Origin: Marinoscillum sp. 108
Lineage (GTDB): Bacteria > Bacteroidota > Bacteroidia > Cytophagales > Cyclobacteriaceae
Assembly: GCF_902506655.1 (NCBI RefSeq)
Contig: NZ_LR734812.1
Span: 62,001-126,000, forward strand
DNA length: 64,000 bases
Direction of reading: 5' to 3'
The notes beneath the pieces were generated by a model. The model saw only the letters and a program-made list of their open reading frames with translations. It did not search any database and had not been told where the DNA came from. This document shows, in pieces, positions 43,981 to 52,301 of this stretch. Positions within the stretch are counted from its first letter, which is position 1. Every line of letters starts with the position of its first letter. Made by a program: the position numbers and the translations under genes.

Positions 43981-45813
43981 ATGGAGGATATTGTTTACTT
44001 ACTACCCGATAGTATTGCCAACCAGATCGCTGCCGGAGAGGTAGTACAGCGCCCTGCGTCTGTGGTGAAAGAGCTTCTGGAAAACAGCATAGATGCCGGC
44101 GGCACGCAGATCAAGCTGGTGGTGAAGGATGCCGGTCGTACGCTGATCCAGGTGATAGACGATGGCAAAGGCATGAGCGTCACCGATGCACGGATGAGCT
44201 TTGAGCGGCACGCCACCTCCAAAATCAGGACGGCCGAGGATCTTTTTAAGATTCGGACCATGGGTTTCCGTGGAGAGGCGCTGGCTTCCATAGCTGCAGT
44301 AGCTCAGGTGGAGATGCGCACCAAAAGAAGGGAAGACGAGCTCGGTACCATTTTGCAGGTGGAGTCTTCCGAAATCAAGAAGCAGGAGCCCCTTGCGACC
44401 AAGGATGGCACTTCGATCAGCGTGAAGAATCTTTTTTACAATGTGCCGGCCCGCAGGAATTTTTTGAAATCCAATCCTGTGGAACTCAGGCACATTACTG
44501 ATGAATTTCACCGGGTGGCCCTTGCCAATCCGGAGGTGGCCATGTCCATGACCAACAACGACCTGGAGATGTATCAGTTGGAAGCGGGTAAACTGAGCAA
44601 ACGCATCGTCCAGCTGTTCGGAAAAAACTATCAGCAACAACTAATCCCTTGCGACGAGGAAACCCCGCACGTAAAGGTCACTGGGTATGTGGGCAAGCCG
44701 GAGTTTGCCAAGAAAACACGTGGTGAGCAGTTTTTCTTTGTGAATGGAAGGTATATCAGGAATAATTACCTCAATCATGCTGTGTCCACAGCGTTTCAGG
44801 GCTTACTGAAGGAGGATTATTTTCCTTTTTATGTGCTTTTCGTGGAGATGGACCCACTCCATGTAGATATCAATGTGCACCCCACCAAAACCGAAGTGAA
44901 GTTTGATGATGACCGAATGCTCTATGGCGTGATCAACTCTGCAGTGCGACAGTCCCTGGGCTCGTTCAACGTGACTCCTTCGCTGGATTTTTCTACCGAT
45001 GTAAACTTCGAGCAGTTTACTTCCTCAGCCATGCGATCCGGAGGGGGGTCGAGTATCAAAGACAATCAGTACGCACAGTTTAAAAACATTGATTCAGAAA
45101 GGGACAAAGCCAAAAACTGGGAGTCGCTTTATGATTTTGCGAAGCGGGAGGATATCATATCCTCTGAGCAAATGGAGAAGGAAATGCCTGAGGAGACGGT
45201 CACGTTTTCCAGCAGCATGCACGAGCACCCCGATCAGGGAGAGCTCATACCCAGCAAGACCTATCGCCTGCACGGGAAGTACCTGATCCGGCAGGTGAAG
45301 TCGGGCATGACGATCATAGATGAGCGTGCGGCTTTTGAGCGCATCCTTTTTGAGCGATACCAGACCAAGCTCACCCGCGATGCCAGTGGTTCGCAGAGTA
45401 GCTTGTTTCCACAGCAGATTTCTTTAAACCCATCTGATTATTCCCTCGTTATGGAGATAAAGCCGGAAATTCAGAAGCTCGGATTTGAGTTTGAGGAGAT
45501 GGGTCAGCATATGATCGTTATTCAGGGCGTACCAGCAGAACTTTCCAATTGTAATGAGAAGGAGATTTTTGAGGAGCTGCTTGAACAATTTAAATTCAAT
45601 AAAAAAGAACTGGGGATTAACCAAAAGGAAAACTTGTGCCGGTCGCTGGCCAAAAGAACCGCGGCGATCAAGTGTAAAAATCTGGGAGATCAGGAGGCCG
45701 AACAGCTGATTGATCAACTTTTTGCCTGTAAGCAGCCCAACTATACACCTGATGGTAATCCGACTTATAAATTGATTAGTTTAGACAAAATTAAAAGCTG
45801 GTTTAGCTCATGA
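43981..45813 (+). CDS. mutL: DNA mismatch repair protein MutL
   Basis: 610-aa MutL. The GHKL ATPase half is complete: LLENSIDAGG (34-43), IDDGKGM, FKIRTMGFRGEAL and GTSISVKNLFYNVPARRNF, followed by DVNVHPTKTEV-like INVHPTKTEVKF near 300. The C-terminal dimerisation domain carries DERAAFERILFE where endonuclease MutLs have DQHAxxE(x4)E, and TPDGNP where they have CPHGRP. The metal site of the nicking activity therefore looks altered. It couples mismatch recognition by MutS to strand removal. It overlaps the rhomboid gene by 4 bp. Confidence 0.96.
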   Translation: MEDIVYLLPDSIANQIAAGEVVQRPASVVKELLENSIDAGGTQIKLVVKDAGRTLIQVIDDGKGMSVTDARMSFERHATSKIRTAEDLFKIRTMGFRGEALASIAAVAQVEMRTKRREDELGTILQVESSEIKKQEPLATKDGTSISVKNLFYNVPARRNFLKSNPVELRHITDEFHRVALANPEVAMSMTNNDLEMYQLEAGKLSKRIVQLFGKNYQQQLIPCDEETPHVKVTGYVGKPEFAKKTRGEQFFFVNGRYIRNNYLNHAVSTAFQGLLKEDYFPFYVLFVEMDPLHVDINVHPTKTEVKFDDDRMLYGVINSAVRQSLGSFNVTPSLDFSTDVNFEQFTSSAMRSGGGSSIKDNQYAQFKNIDSERDKAKNWESLYDFAKREDIISSEQMEKEMPEETVTFSSSMHEHPDQGELIPSKTYRLHGKYLIRQVKSGMTIIDERAAFERILFERYQTKLTRDASGSQSSLFPQQISLNPSDYSLVMEIKPEIQKLGFEFEEMGQHMIVIQGVPAELSNCNEKEIFEELLEQFKFNKKELGINQKENLCRSLAKRTAAIKCKNLGDQEAEQLIDQLFACKQPNYTPDGNPTYKLISLDKIKSWFSS

Positions 45814-46604
45814 TGAGAATCACACCGATGGTGAAAAACATCCTGATCATCAATGTCGGGATTTTTTTAATTCAAGCCATTCTTTCCCTCCCCTTATCAC
45901 AAATATTTGGCCTTCGGGTGGTTTTTGCTGATGATTTTGTGCCGTATCAGTTTGTCACCTACATGTGGATACACGGTGGCTTTGGCCACATTTTGGGCAA
46001 TATGTTTGCGGTATTCATCTTCGGACCTATGCTGGAGCAGGTATGGGGATCGAAGCGCTTTCTGACTTTCTATCTGATCTGTGGGATAGGTGCCGGTGTG
46101 CTCTACGGGGCGGCTGATTATGTGGAAAACATCAGCTTGAAAAATGATACCGAAGCGTATCTGGACAACCCAAATCCAGAGGCTTTCAGCATGTTCATAG
46201 TAGAGCACAAATCTTATCATTACAACCTGCCGAGGCTGGCGGAGTTCTCGGATGATTATTATAAAAATGCAGACAATGTGGCCTATCAGCAGCAGGCCAT
46301 AGAGATTGTTAAAGATATTTTCTCATCCATCACCAATGTGCCTATGGTGGGTGCATCCGGTGCGGTATTTGGAATTTTGATGGCGTTTGGCATGTTGTTT
46401 CCCAATACGCAGCTTTTCCTGCTTTTTCCACCGATCCCGATCAAGGCTAAATATCTGGTCCTTTTTTATGGACTCTATGAACTTTATTCCGAATTTAGTC
46501 GGACGTCAGGGGATAATGTCGCACACCTGGCACACCTGGGAGGCATGTTGATTGCATATATACTACTTAAGATTTGGCAAAAGGACAATGGGAGGTTTTA
46601 CTAA
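45810..46604 (+). CDS. Rhomboid family intramembrane serine protease (with inserted loop)
   Basis: 264-aa membrane protein. The catalytic dyad is Ser in VGASGAVFGIL (about 183) and His in AHLAHLGGM (about 241); MWIHGGFGHILGNMFAVFIFGP is the second-helix His/Asn region. Between membrane segments a hydrophilic insert of about 75 residues is present (ENISLKNDTEAYLDNPNPEA ... NNVAYQQQ-type sequence), absent from the next gene. The ATG overlaps the mutL stop (ATGA). It probably cleaves single-pass membrane proteins. Confidence 0.9.
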   Translation: MMRITPMVKNILIINVGIFLIQAILSLPLSQIFGLRVVFADDFVPYQFVTYMWIHGGFGHILGNMFAVFIFGPMLEQVWGSKRFLTFYLICGIGAGVLYGAADYVENISLKNDTEAYLDNPNPEAFSMFIVEHKSYHYNLPRLAEFSDDYYKNADNVAYQQQAIEIVKDIFSSITNVPMVGASGAVFGILMAFGMLFPNTQLFLLFPPIPIKAKYLVLFYGLYELYSEFSRTSGDNVAHLAHLGGMLIAYILLKIWQKDNGRFY

Positions 46605-47516
46605 ATGATGAACAACAGCATATTAGACGATTTTAAGAACGCCTGGAACAAGCCCAACAACGCTCCGGCGCAGTTGATCATTATCAACATCATTGTGTTT
46701 TTATTTCTGGGGGTATTGATGGTGATCAGCAGACTATCCAATGCGGATGCTTTGTTCAGTGTCATTTACAATCAATTTTCCATTCCCCCTTCTTTCGGGG
46801 AGTTTCTCACGCGACCATGGACGCTGATCACCTACGCTTTTGCCCATAGTCTCACAGGCATTTTGCATATCCTGTTCAATATGCTGGTTTTCTATTGGTT
46901 CAGTAAGTTGATCCTCGAGTTTTTGGGAAATAAAAAAGTCATTGCCATCTACGTTTTGGGTGCGTTGGCTGGAGGGGTGGCTTATTTGTTGGTGTACAAC
47001 CTCATTCCCTTCTATCAGGAGCAGGTGGCATCCATTAGCGGTATGGTAGGGGCCTCTGCGGCGGTGTACGCCACAGTAGTGGCAGCAGCCGTATTCATGC
47101 CTAATTATACTTTTTTCATGCTCTTTCTGGGCCCGGTGAAGATCAAGTATATCGCCGCATTTTATGTGGTGGTGTCCTTCCTTGGTAGTACGGGGGGCAA
47201 TGCCGGGGGCAATATTGCTCACCTGGGTGGAGCACTTATAGGCTGGTTGTACATCTCCCAGCTGCGGTCGGGCACAGATATTGGTGCCTGGATCATCGGT
47301 TTCATGGAGTGGGTGAAAAGTTTTTTTGTAGCATCGCCCAAAATCAAAGTGACCCATCGCGGTGAGCCCGCTAAATCCAAACCCAGAAAATCGGCCGCCG
47401 GAAGTAGAAGTGAGCAGGAAGAAATAGATGCCATTCTGGACAAAATCTCCCAATCGGGCTATGACAGCCTGAGCAAGGAGGAAAAACAAAAACTCTTTAA
47501 CGCTAGTAAAAAGTAA
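46605..47516 (+). CDS. Rhomboid family intramembrane protease, second copy
   Basis: 303-aa rhomboid starting directly after the previous stop. The Ser motif is GMVGASAAVYATVV (about 151) and the His motif is NIAHLGGALIGW (about 206). The helix-two region is YAFAHSLTGILHILFNMLVF. After the membrane domain comes a cytosolic tail of about 70 residues, rich in Lys, Arg, Ser and Glu (KSKPRKSAAGSRSEQEE), ending with ILDKISQSGYDSLSKEEKQK, the short helical motif found at the end of many Bacteroidota rhomboids. It arose probably by old duplication with the upstream copy. Confidence 0.9.
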   Translation: MMNNSILDDFKNAWNKPNNAPAQLIIINIIVFLFLGVLMVISRLSNADALFSVIYNQFSIPPSFGEFLTRPWTLITYAFAHSLTGILHILFNMLVFYWFSKLILEFLGNKKVIAIYVLGALAGGVAYLLVYNLIPFYQEQVASISGMVGASAAVYATVVAAAVFMPNYTFFMLFLGPVKIKYIAAFYVVVSFLGSTGGNAGGNIAHLGGALIGWLYISQLRSGTDIGAWIIGFMEWVKSFFVASPKIKVTHRGEPAKSKPRKSAAGSRSEQEEIDAILDKISQSGYDSLSKEEKQKLFNASKK

Positions 47517-47520
47517 TTCA

Positions 47521-48012
47521 GTGAAAATTCTCGCCTTTTTCGCCTCTATGCTACTGATTTGGGTAGCTTCTTACGGTCAGATCACTCAGGAGGAACTGAT
47601 GAAAATGCTCAACGGAGAAGCTGATAAAGATTATATCGGCACGGTCACTCTGGGCCTCCTGCAAGGTGGCGGGTCGCTCATAGGTGGCGATCTGGAGTTT
47701 CTGATAGAGAACAAGCTGGGCCTTCAGGTAGGGGCCGGTCTGATAGGGTATGGTGCCGCCATCAACTATCACCCAAAAGGAGGCATCCGATCATCTTTTT
47801 TGTCACTTACTTATTGGCATCAGGGGTTTAAGGAATATTACACCCAGAGTTTGTTGGGGCCGAGCTATGTGTTTAGAGGCAAAAAGTGGTTTACTGCCCA
47901 GATAGGGTTAGGTTTTCAGCTGGAAGAAGGTCCAGGAGCCAAGCAAATAAGCACAGATTTACCGCCGACACAGCTCATTTATTCCATTGGCGGATATTTT
48001 CCTTTGAAATAA
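47521..48012 (+). CDS. Exported beta-rich protein, unknown function
   Basis: 163-aa protein using a GTG start (4 bp after the rhomboid stop), followed by a signal peptide (KILAFFASMLLIWVASYGQ). The rest shows glycine-rich amphipathic strands (GTVTLGLLQGGGSLIGGDLE, GLQVGAGLIGYGAAINYH, FTAQIGLGFQLEEG, LIYSIGGYFPLK), fitting a small outer-membrane barrel. It is the last gene of the mutL operon. Confidence 0.68.
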   Translation: MKILAFFASMLLIWVASYGQITQEELMKMLNGEADKDYIGTVTLGLLQGGGSLIGGDLEFLIENKLGLQVGAGLIGYGAAINYHPKGGIRSSFLSLTYWHQGFKEYYTQSLLGPSYVFRGKKWFTAQIGLGFQLEEGPGAKQISTDLPPTQLIYSIGGYFPLK

Positions 48013-48072
48013 TTGATTGCCGGTTTTAAGGGTGAAAATTAAACTCTTCTACGGATTGAGGGTTTGACAGGG

Positions 48073-49449
48073 ATGAAGCCTACAATCGCCATTGCCGGAG
48101 CCACAGGATTTATAGGTCGCTGGTTCATAGCATCCTACGCACATAAGTACAACATCGTAGCCCTGAGCAGAAATGACATGGAGCCTCCAGCCGGGGAGGG
48201 GGTTGTGTGGAAAAAAGTAGATCTCTATTCTGTTCGGAGTACTACGGAGGCCATCAGAGGAGCTGATTATGCACTCTATCTGGTGCATTCAATGCAGCCG
48301 TCTACCAGACTTAATCAAAGCCATTTTGAGGACACTGATCTGCTGTTGGCGGATAATTTTTCCCGGGCGGCGGAGACTGTGGGCCTGAAACAAATTATTT
48401 TCATGGGAGGTATTCTGCCCAAAGATGAGAGTCAGCTGTCTACCCACCTGAGAAGCAGATATGAAGTAGAGCTTACCCTTGGTAGCCGGAGCGCTGCCCT
48501 CACAGCGCTGAGGGCGGGCATTATAGTGGGGCCAGGGGGCTCCTCATTTGAGATCATCGAAAAACTGGTGACCAGGCTTCCTGTGATGCTTTGTCCTGAA
48601 TGGACAAAATCGGAGACCCAGCCAGTGGCTCTGGCAGATGTGTTGGAGGTCATTGACTACTGTTTTGGAAATGCGAAGGCCTATGATGAGGCCATTGAGA
48701 TCGGGACTACAGAGCAGAATACCTACATGGGGATGCTGCGGACTACGGCCAAAATGCTTGGAAAACGCCGGTTTATCAGATCCGTGCCGGTGTTTTCACT
48801 CGGGCTTTCCAAACTCTGGGTGGCGGTGTTCTCTGATAGCAGTACCACGTTTGTTTCCCCACTGATAGAGAGTCTGCGGCACAAGATGACAGTGGAGGAG
48901 CATCCCCTGATCAATGCCCTTGGTTTGAAATATAAAACGTTTGAGGAGGCTGTGGAATTTACCTTGAAAAATGCGGATAAGGTGCCTCAATTACCTAAAA
49001 GCCTACCGGGAATTCGGGCTAAAAATACGGTGCGGAGTGTGCAGCGCCTGTCCAACCCGGGTGTGAAAAGTGCAGAGTGGGTAGCGAAGGCTTATTTGAC
49101 ATGGCTGCCGGATGCTTTTCGGTACCTGATCAAGGTGAATGAAGAAGCGGATTTGGTGAGCTTTCAACTATTTGGGAGGGTACTCCTCAAGTTGCGATAT
49201 GCCACGGAGCGGAGTGATGAAGAACGTCAGGTCTTTTACATCGTGGGCGGCCTATTGGCTGGCAAGGAAGGCTATGGTTGGCTGGAGTTCAGGTCGGTAT
49301 TGGAGGGGCGATACATTGTTGCGGCTATTCATGAGTTTGTGCCGCGTCTGCCCTGGTATCTTTATGTGAATTCACAGGCGCTGCTGCACCTCTGGGTAAT
49401 GAATAGATTTGGGAAGTTTCTGTCCCGTCAGCAGCGGACGGAGATTTGA
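48073..49449 (+). CDS. NAD(P)-binding protein with C-terminal DUF2867
   Basis: 458-aa protein. The ATG at 48073 is preferred to a TTG three codons earlier. The N-terminal Rossmann domain has IAGATGFIGRW (Gly9, Gly12, Gly15) and follows the NmrA/atypical short-chain dehydrogenase pattern (LYLVHSMQP, IIFMGGILP, LRAGIIVGPGGSSFE). From about 330 the DUF2867 domain follows (GVKSAEWVAKAYLTWLPDAF, FGRVLLKLRYATE, YVNSQALLHLWVMNRFGKFL). It resembles the YbjT family. The substrate is unknown. Confidence 0.85.
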   Translation: MKPTIAIAGATGFIGRWFIASYAHKYNIVALSRNDMEPPAGEGVVWKKVDLYSVRSTTEAIRGADYALYLVHSMQPSTRLNQSHFEDTDLLLADNFSRAAETVGLKQIIFMGGILPKDESQLSTHLRSRYEVELTLGSRSAALTALRAGIIVGPGGSSFEIIEKLVTRLPVMLCPEWTKSETQPVALADVLEVIDYCFGNAKAYDEAIEIGTTEQNTYMGMLRTTAKMLGKRRFIRSVPVFSLGLSKLWVAVFSDSSTTFVSPLIESLRHKMTVEEHPLINALGLKYKTFEEAVEFTLKNADKVPQLPKSLPGIRAKNTVRSVQRLSNPGVKSAEWVAKAYLTWLPDAFRYLIKVNEEADLVSFQLFGRVLLKLRYATERSDEERQVFYIVGGLLAGKEGYGWLEFRSVLEGRYIVAAIHEFVPRLPWYLYVNSQALLHLWVMNRFGKFLSRQQRTEI

Positions 49450-49480
49450 AAAATTCACATTTCTTATGGGCAGGAAAAGT

Positions 49481-49525
49481 ATATCTTATATCATAAGATA
49501 TGATTACATTTATTAGAAGTAATCA
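49481..49525. promoter_or_regulatory. Two adjacent inverted repeats upstream of 49534
   Basis: atatcttat / ataagatat (49481-49489, 49493-49501) with a 3-nt loop, directly followed by tgattac / gtaatca (49501-49507, 49519-49525). They lie 9 bp before the start of the lipoprotein gene, in an AT-rich stretch. They look like operator sites or a structured leader. Confidence 0.4.
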
Positions 49526-49533
49526 TACGCCAT

Positions 49534-50232
49534 ATGTCTCGATTTTTTTCATTGCTGCTTTTGATGTTTACACTGAGTCAGTGCGTCTCCCCCCAGTATG
49601 CCTGTATTGACCTGACTCAAAAAAAGAAAAAAGACTTTCGTCACAGTAGGATCAAAAAGCATTTTGTGGCACCTGACAACCAGCAGGCCTTAGAATCCCC
49701 GGACGACTTGCTGGAGGAGTACCCTTTTTTGGCCAAGATGGCAACGGATCCGGTCATCCTTTCAAGTGAGAATGTGGGGTTCGTGATGCCTGAGATGGGA
49801 GGCCTCGAAATGATGGCTGAGCGCAAACGCGGTGAGAGAAGGCTGTCGGGGATTGAATCCCGACGGATTGAGCAGCTGAAGGCACGAGTGGCCGAGGTGA
49901 TACCACCGGATTTGATGGATCAGATGAGCCAAGCGCAGGATACCTCTGTCACGCGCTTCGATGATGTTTACAATGAAGCCAAATCATTGGCCATTATCTC
50001 CTTTTCCAGCTCCATTGCTTCCATTCTGGCCATTGCTTTGCCGATGTTCATATTTCCTCTGATTATCGTGGGGTTAGTTACAGGGATAATTTCGCTCAAG
50101 CGGTACAAGAAGGCATTTAATAAGGATTTCAAGGGGCTAGCCATTGCCGGGGTGATCATCAGTTCGGCCTGGCTCGCCTTGATTCTGGCAGTTTTGATCA
50201 TGGTCATACTGCTCTTTTCAGGAGGATGGTAA
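49534..50232 (+). CDS. Lipoprotein with C-terminal DUF4190-like membrane domain
   Basis: 232-aa protein with signal peptide and lipobox TLSQC (Cys17), a basic stretch, a predicted soluble middle (ESRRIEQLKARVAEVIPPDL), and two C-terminal membrane helices (ASILAIALPMFIFPLIIVGL and AGVIISSAWLALILAVLIMV) separated by SLKRYKKAFNKDFKGLAIA. That hairpin is like the DUF4190 domain. A lipid anchor plus inner-membrane hairpin is unusual, so the N-terminal signal may instead be a membrane anchor. Function unknown. Confidence 0.65.
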   Translation: MSRFFSLLLLMFTLSQCVSPQYACIDLTQKKKKDFRHSRIKKHFVAPDNQQALESPDDLLEEYPFLAKMATDPVILSSENVGFVMPEMGGLEMMAERKRGERRLSGIESRRIEQLKARVAEVIPPDLMDQMSQAQDTSVTRFDDVYNEAKSLAIISFSSSIASILAIALPMFIFPLIIVGLVTGIISLKRYKKAFNKDFKGLAIAGVIISSAWLALILAVLIMVILLFSGGW

Positions 50233-51279
50233 TTATGCCGCTTTATTCTTATTGGCCAGCTGACCGCATGCCGCGTCTATATCCTTACCACGACTCCTTC
50301 GGATGTTTACAGTCACTTTGTTTTTCTTCAGGTAGTTGGCAAACTTCTCCAACCGATCTTCCTCGGTATTCTTAAAGTTGGCTTCCGAAATGGGGTTGTA
50401 TTCGATGATGTTGATTTTAGAAGGAATCTGACGGGCAAATTTCAACAGGTTTTCTGCATCCTCCAGGGTATCATTGAAGTTGTAAAACAGGATGTACTCA
50501 AACGTAATCTTGTTTTGAGTTTTTTGGTAGAAATACATCAGCGCCTCCCGCAAGGCTTCCAGGGTATTACTTTCGTTGATCGGCATGATCTGGTTCCTTT
50601 TCTTGTCATCTGCTGCGTGCAATGACAGGGCCAGGTTGAATCGTACCTCATCGTCGGCCAACTTTTTGATCATCTTGGCAATTCCCGCCGTAGAGACCGT
50701 GATGCGTTTGGGTGACATGTTCAGCCCATCCTCGGCAGTGATTCGGTTGATCCCTTCGAGCACATTGGCATAGTTGAGGAGGGGTTCGCCCATTCCCATA
50801 AAAACGATATTGGAAAGGGGGAGATTAAAATCTTTCTTAGCCTGCGCATCGATGGCCACTACCTGATCATAGATCTCTCCCGGGTCCAGGTTTCTTTTGC
50901 GATCCATATAGCCGGTCGCACAGAATTTGCAGCTCAGCGAGCAACCTACCTGTGAGGATACGCAGGCGGTCATGCGGTCATCTGCGGGGATCAGTACCCC
51001 TTCTATCAACTCATTATCATAGAGCTTGAATGCCGATTTGATGGTGCCGTCGTTTGACTTTTGCGAAGTGGCAATGCTGATAGGCCGAAGAACAAATTCA
51101 CTTTCCAGCTTTTCGCGAAGCCCTTTGGAGAGATTCGTCATTTCCTCAAAAGATCGCGCAGACTTCTGCCAGAGCCACTCCCAGACCTGTACAGCCCTGA
51201 ATGCTTTTTCATCCACAGAAGCAAAGTAGTCTTTGATCTGTTGCAGACTCATCTTTCTGATATCCTTCTTCTCCATCAT
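50233..51279 (-). CDS. rlmN: 23S rRNA (adenine2503-C2)-methyltransferase RlmN
   Basis: 348-aa radical SAM enzyme. The 4Fe-4S motif CSLSCKFCATGYM (CxxxCxxC) and the C-terminal methyl-carrier Cys in DAACGQLA are both present. LSNIVFMGMGEPLLNYANV and SLHAADDKKRNQIMPI are family blocks. It methylates A2503 of 23S rRNA and in many bacteria also A37 of tRNAs. The ATG at 51279 is followed by a second in-frame ATG. A TAACTTTG box is 1 bp upstream, so the transcript may be leaderless. Confidence 0.96.
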   Translation of the reverse strand: MMEKKDIRKMSLQQIKDYFASVDEKAFRAVQVWEWLWQKSARSFEEMTNLSKGLREKLESEFVLRPISIATSQKSNDGTIKSAFKLYDNELIEGVLIPADDRMTACVSSQVGCSLSCKFCATGYMDRKRNLDPGEIYDQVVAIDAQAKKDFNLPLSNIVFMGMGEPLLNYANVLEGINRITAEDGLNMSPKRITVSTAGIAKMIKKLADDEVRFNLALSLHAADDKKRNQIMPINESNTLEALREALMYFYQKTQNKITFEYILFYNFNDTLEDAENLLKFARQIPSKINIIEYNPISEANFKNTEEDRLEKFANYLKKNKVTVNIRRSRGKDIDAACGQLANKNKAA

Positions 51280-51280
51280 G

Positions 51281-51288
51281 CAAAGTTA
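51281..51288 (-). promoter_or_regulatory. Possible -7 element (TAACTTTG) abutting rlmN
   Basis: Minus-strand TAACTTTG ends 1 bp before the rlmN ATG at 51279. Exact match to TAnnTTTG, but no good -33 box is visible; if real, translation would begin at the second ATG (51276) or on a leaderless mRNA. Confidence 0.28.
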
Positions 51289-51357
51289 CGATAAGAAATT
51301 AGCTTTGGCATAGATTGTGTTTGTTGTTAAATTCACTAACATTTGACCTCACACGCT

Positions 51358-51924
51358 GTGCGCCTGATCATTAACACATTCATTGGCTTTTGGTTCCTGA
51401 CTGCTGCTGCTCAGGAGGTGGTGGTGGAAGACCGCTATGATGAGGTATTTGGTCTGAAACCAGCTTTTTATCTGGGATTGAGGAGTGACCTGAACATGGA
51501 AGATGCGGCAATGGGGCTGGAGGCAGGCCTTATGAACAAGGCCAGAAACCTAAACCTCTTCACTACTTTTGACGCTCGGCCATTCAGAAAAAAGACCCTG
51601 GAATACCGTGGAAATAATGTGTTTTATCAATATCCTGAAGAGCGCTATTTCCTTGGGCTGGGCGCTGAGTACCTTCAGCATTTCGAAGTAGCGGATCTGG
51701 GCGCTTTTGCCCAGTTCAATGGGGTGTATACCTGGGGAGTGTACGGTGGTACCGAAAGGAAGCCACCAAATGGTTGGGTGGCTATTCCCAGATTTGGGCT
51801 TTTCAGAAAAGTGGGAGACTCAGCATTTCTGAAGTTGGGGTATTCCTATTTTGATACCAAAACCAGCAAGGTGGATAGGCATAGGGTTTTTCTTTCATTT
51901 GGAGGATTCATAACCAGAAACTAA
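51358..51924 (+). CDS. Exported protein, unknown function
   Basis: 188-aa protein. GTG at 51358 gives a compact signal peptide (RLIINTFIGFWFLTAAAQ); a TTG at 51343 is the alternative. The mature part has repeated aromatic strands (FGLKPAFYLGLRSDLNME, RYFLGLGAEYLQHFEVADLG, SAFLKLGYSYFDTKTS, HRVFLSFGGFITRN) typical of a small outer-membrane beta-barrel. The stop overlaps the start of the next gene (TAATG), so they are coupled. Confidence 0.66.
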   Translation: MRLIINTFIGFWFLTAAAQEVVVEDRYDEVFGLKPAFYLGLRSDLNMEDAAMGLEAGLMNKARNLNLFTTFDARPFRKKTLEYRGNNVFYQYPEERYFLGLGAEYLQHFEVADLGAFAQFNGVYTWGVYGGTERKPPNGWVAIPRFGLFRKVGDSAFLKLGYSYFDTKTSKVDRHRVFLSFGGFITRN

Positions 51925-52301
51925 TGAGAAAGCTGCTATTGATCCCGGTATTTGTTTTGGTGGCAATGTGCATTCATTGTGATGATTGCGCCTGCGATCC
52001 AGGACCTTTTTTCGGGGAGTTGAAAGTAAGATTCACCATCAATGAGGAAAACCCGGAAGTGTTACTGACCATCTTCGAAGGAAAAATCGAAAAACAAGAC
52101 ACCCTTTTCTCTGAGTGGGTGACAGAGTCGCCCGTTTACTATGATCTGCAGGCAGGTAAATATTACTCAGCCACAGTGACTTACTCGAAAGGTATCCGTC
52201 AGATCGTGGCAGTGGATGGCAAGAAAATGACCATTGGTTCGGACGATTGTGACTGTGACTATGCGGAAAATCTCTCCCTCAATTTGAAGCTGGCGGATTA
52301 G
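51924..52301 (+). CDS. Small Cys-rich exported protein
   Basis: 125-aa protein with an N-terminal hydrophobic segment (LLLIPVFVLVAMC) and a cluster of Cys (CIHCDDCACDPG) that could contain the lipidated Cys, plus DDCDCDYAE near the end. The middle is beta-like (ELKVRFTINEENPEVLLTIF). No family recognised. It starts one base inside the previous stop and its last 23 bp overlap the end of the convergent MG2-like gene. Confidence 0.6.
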   Translation: MRKLLLIPVFVLVAMCIHCDDCACDPGPFFGELKVRFTINEENPEVLLTIFEGKIEKQDTLFSEWVTESPVYYDLQAGKYYSATVTYSKGIRQIVAVDGKKMTIGSDDCDCDYAENLSLNLKLAD

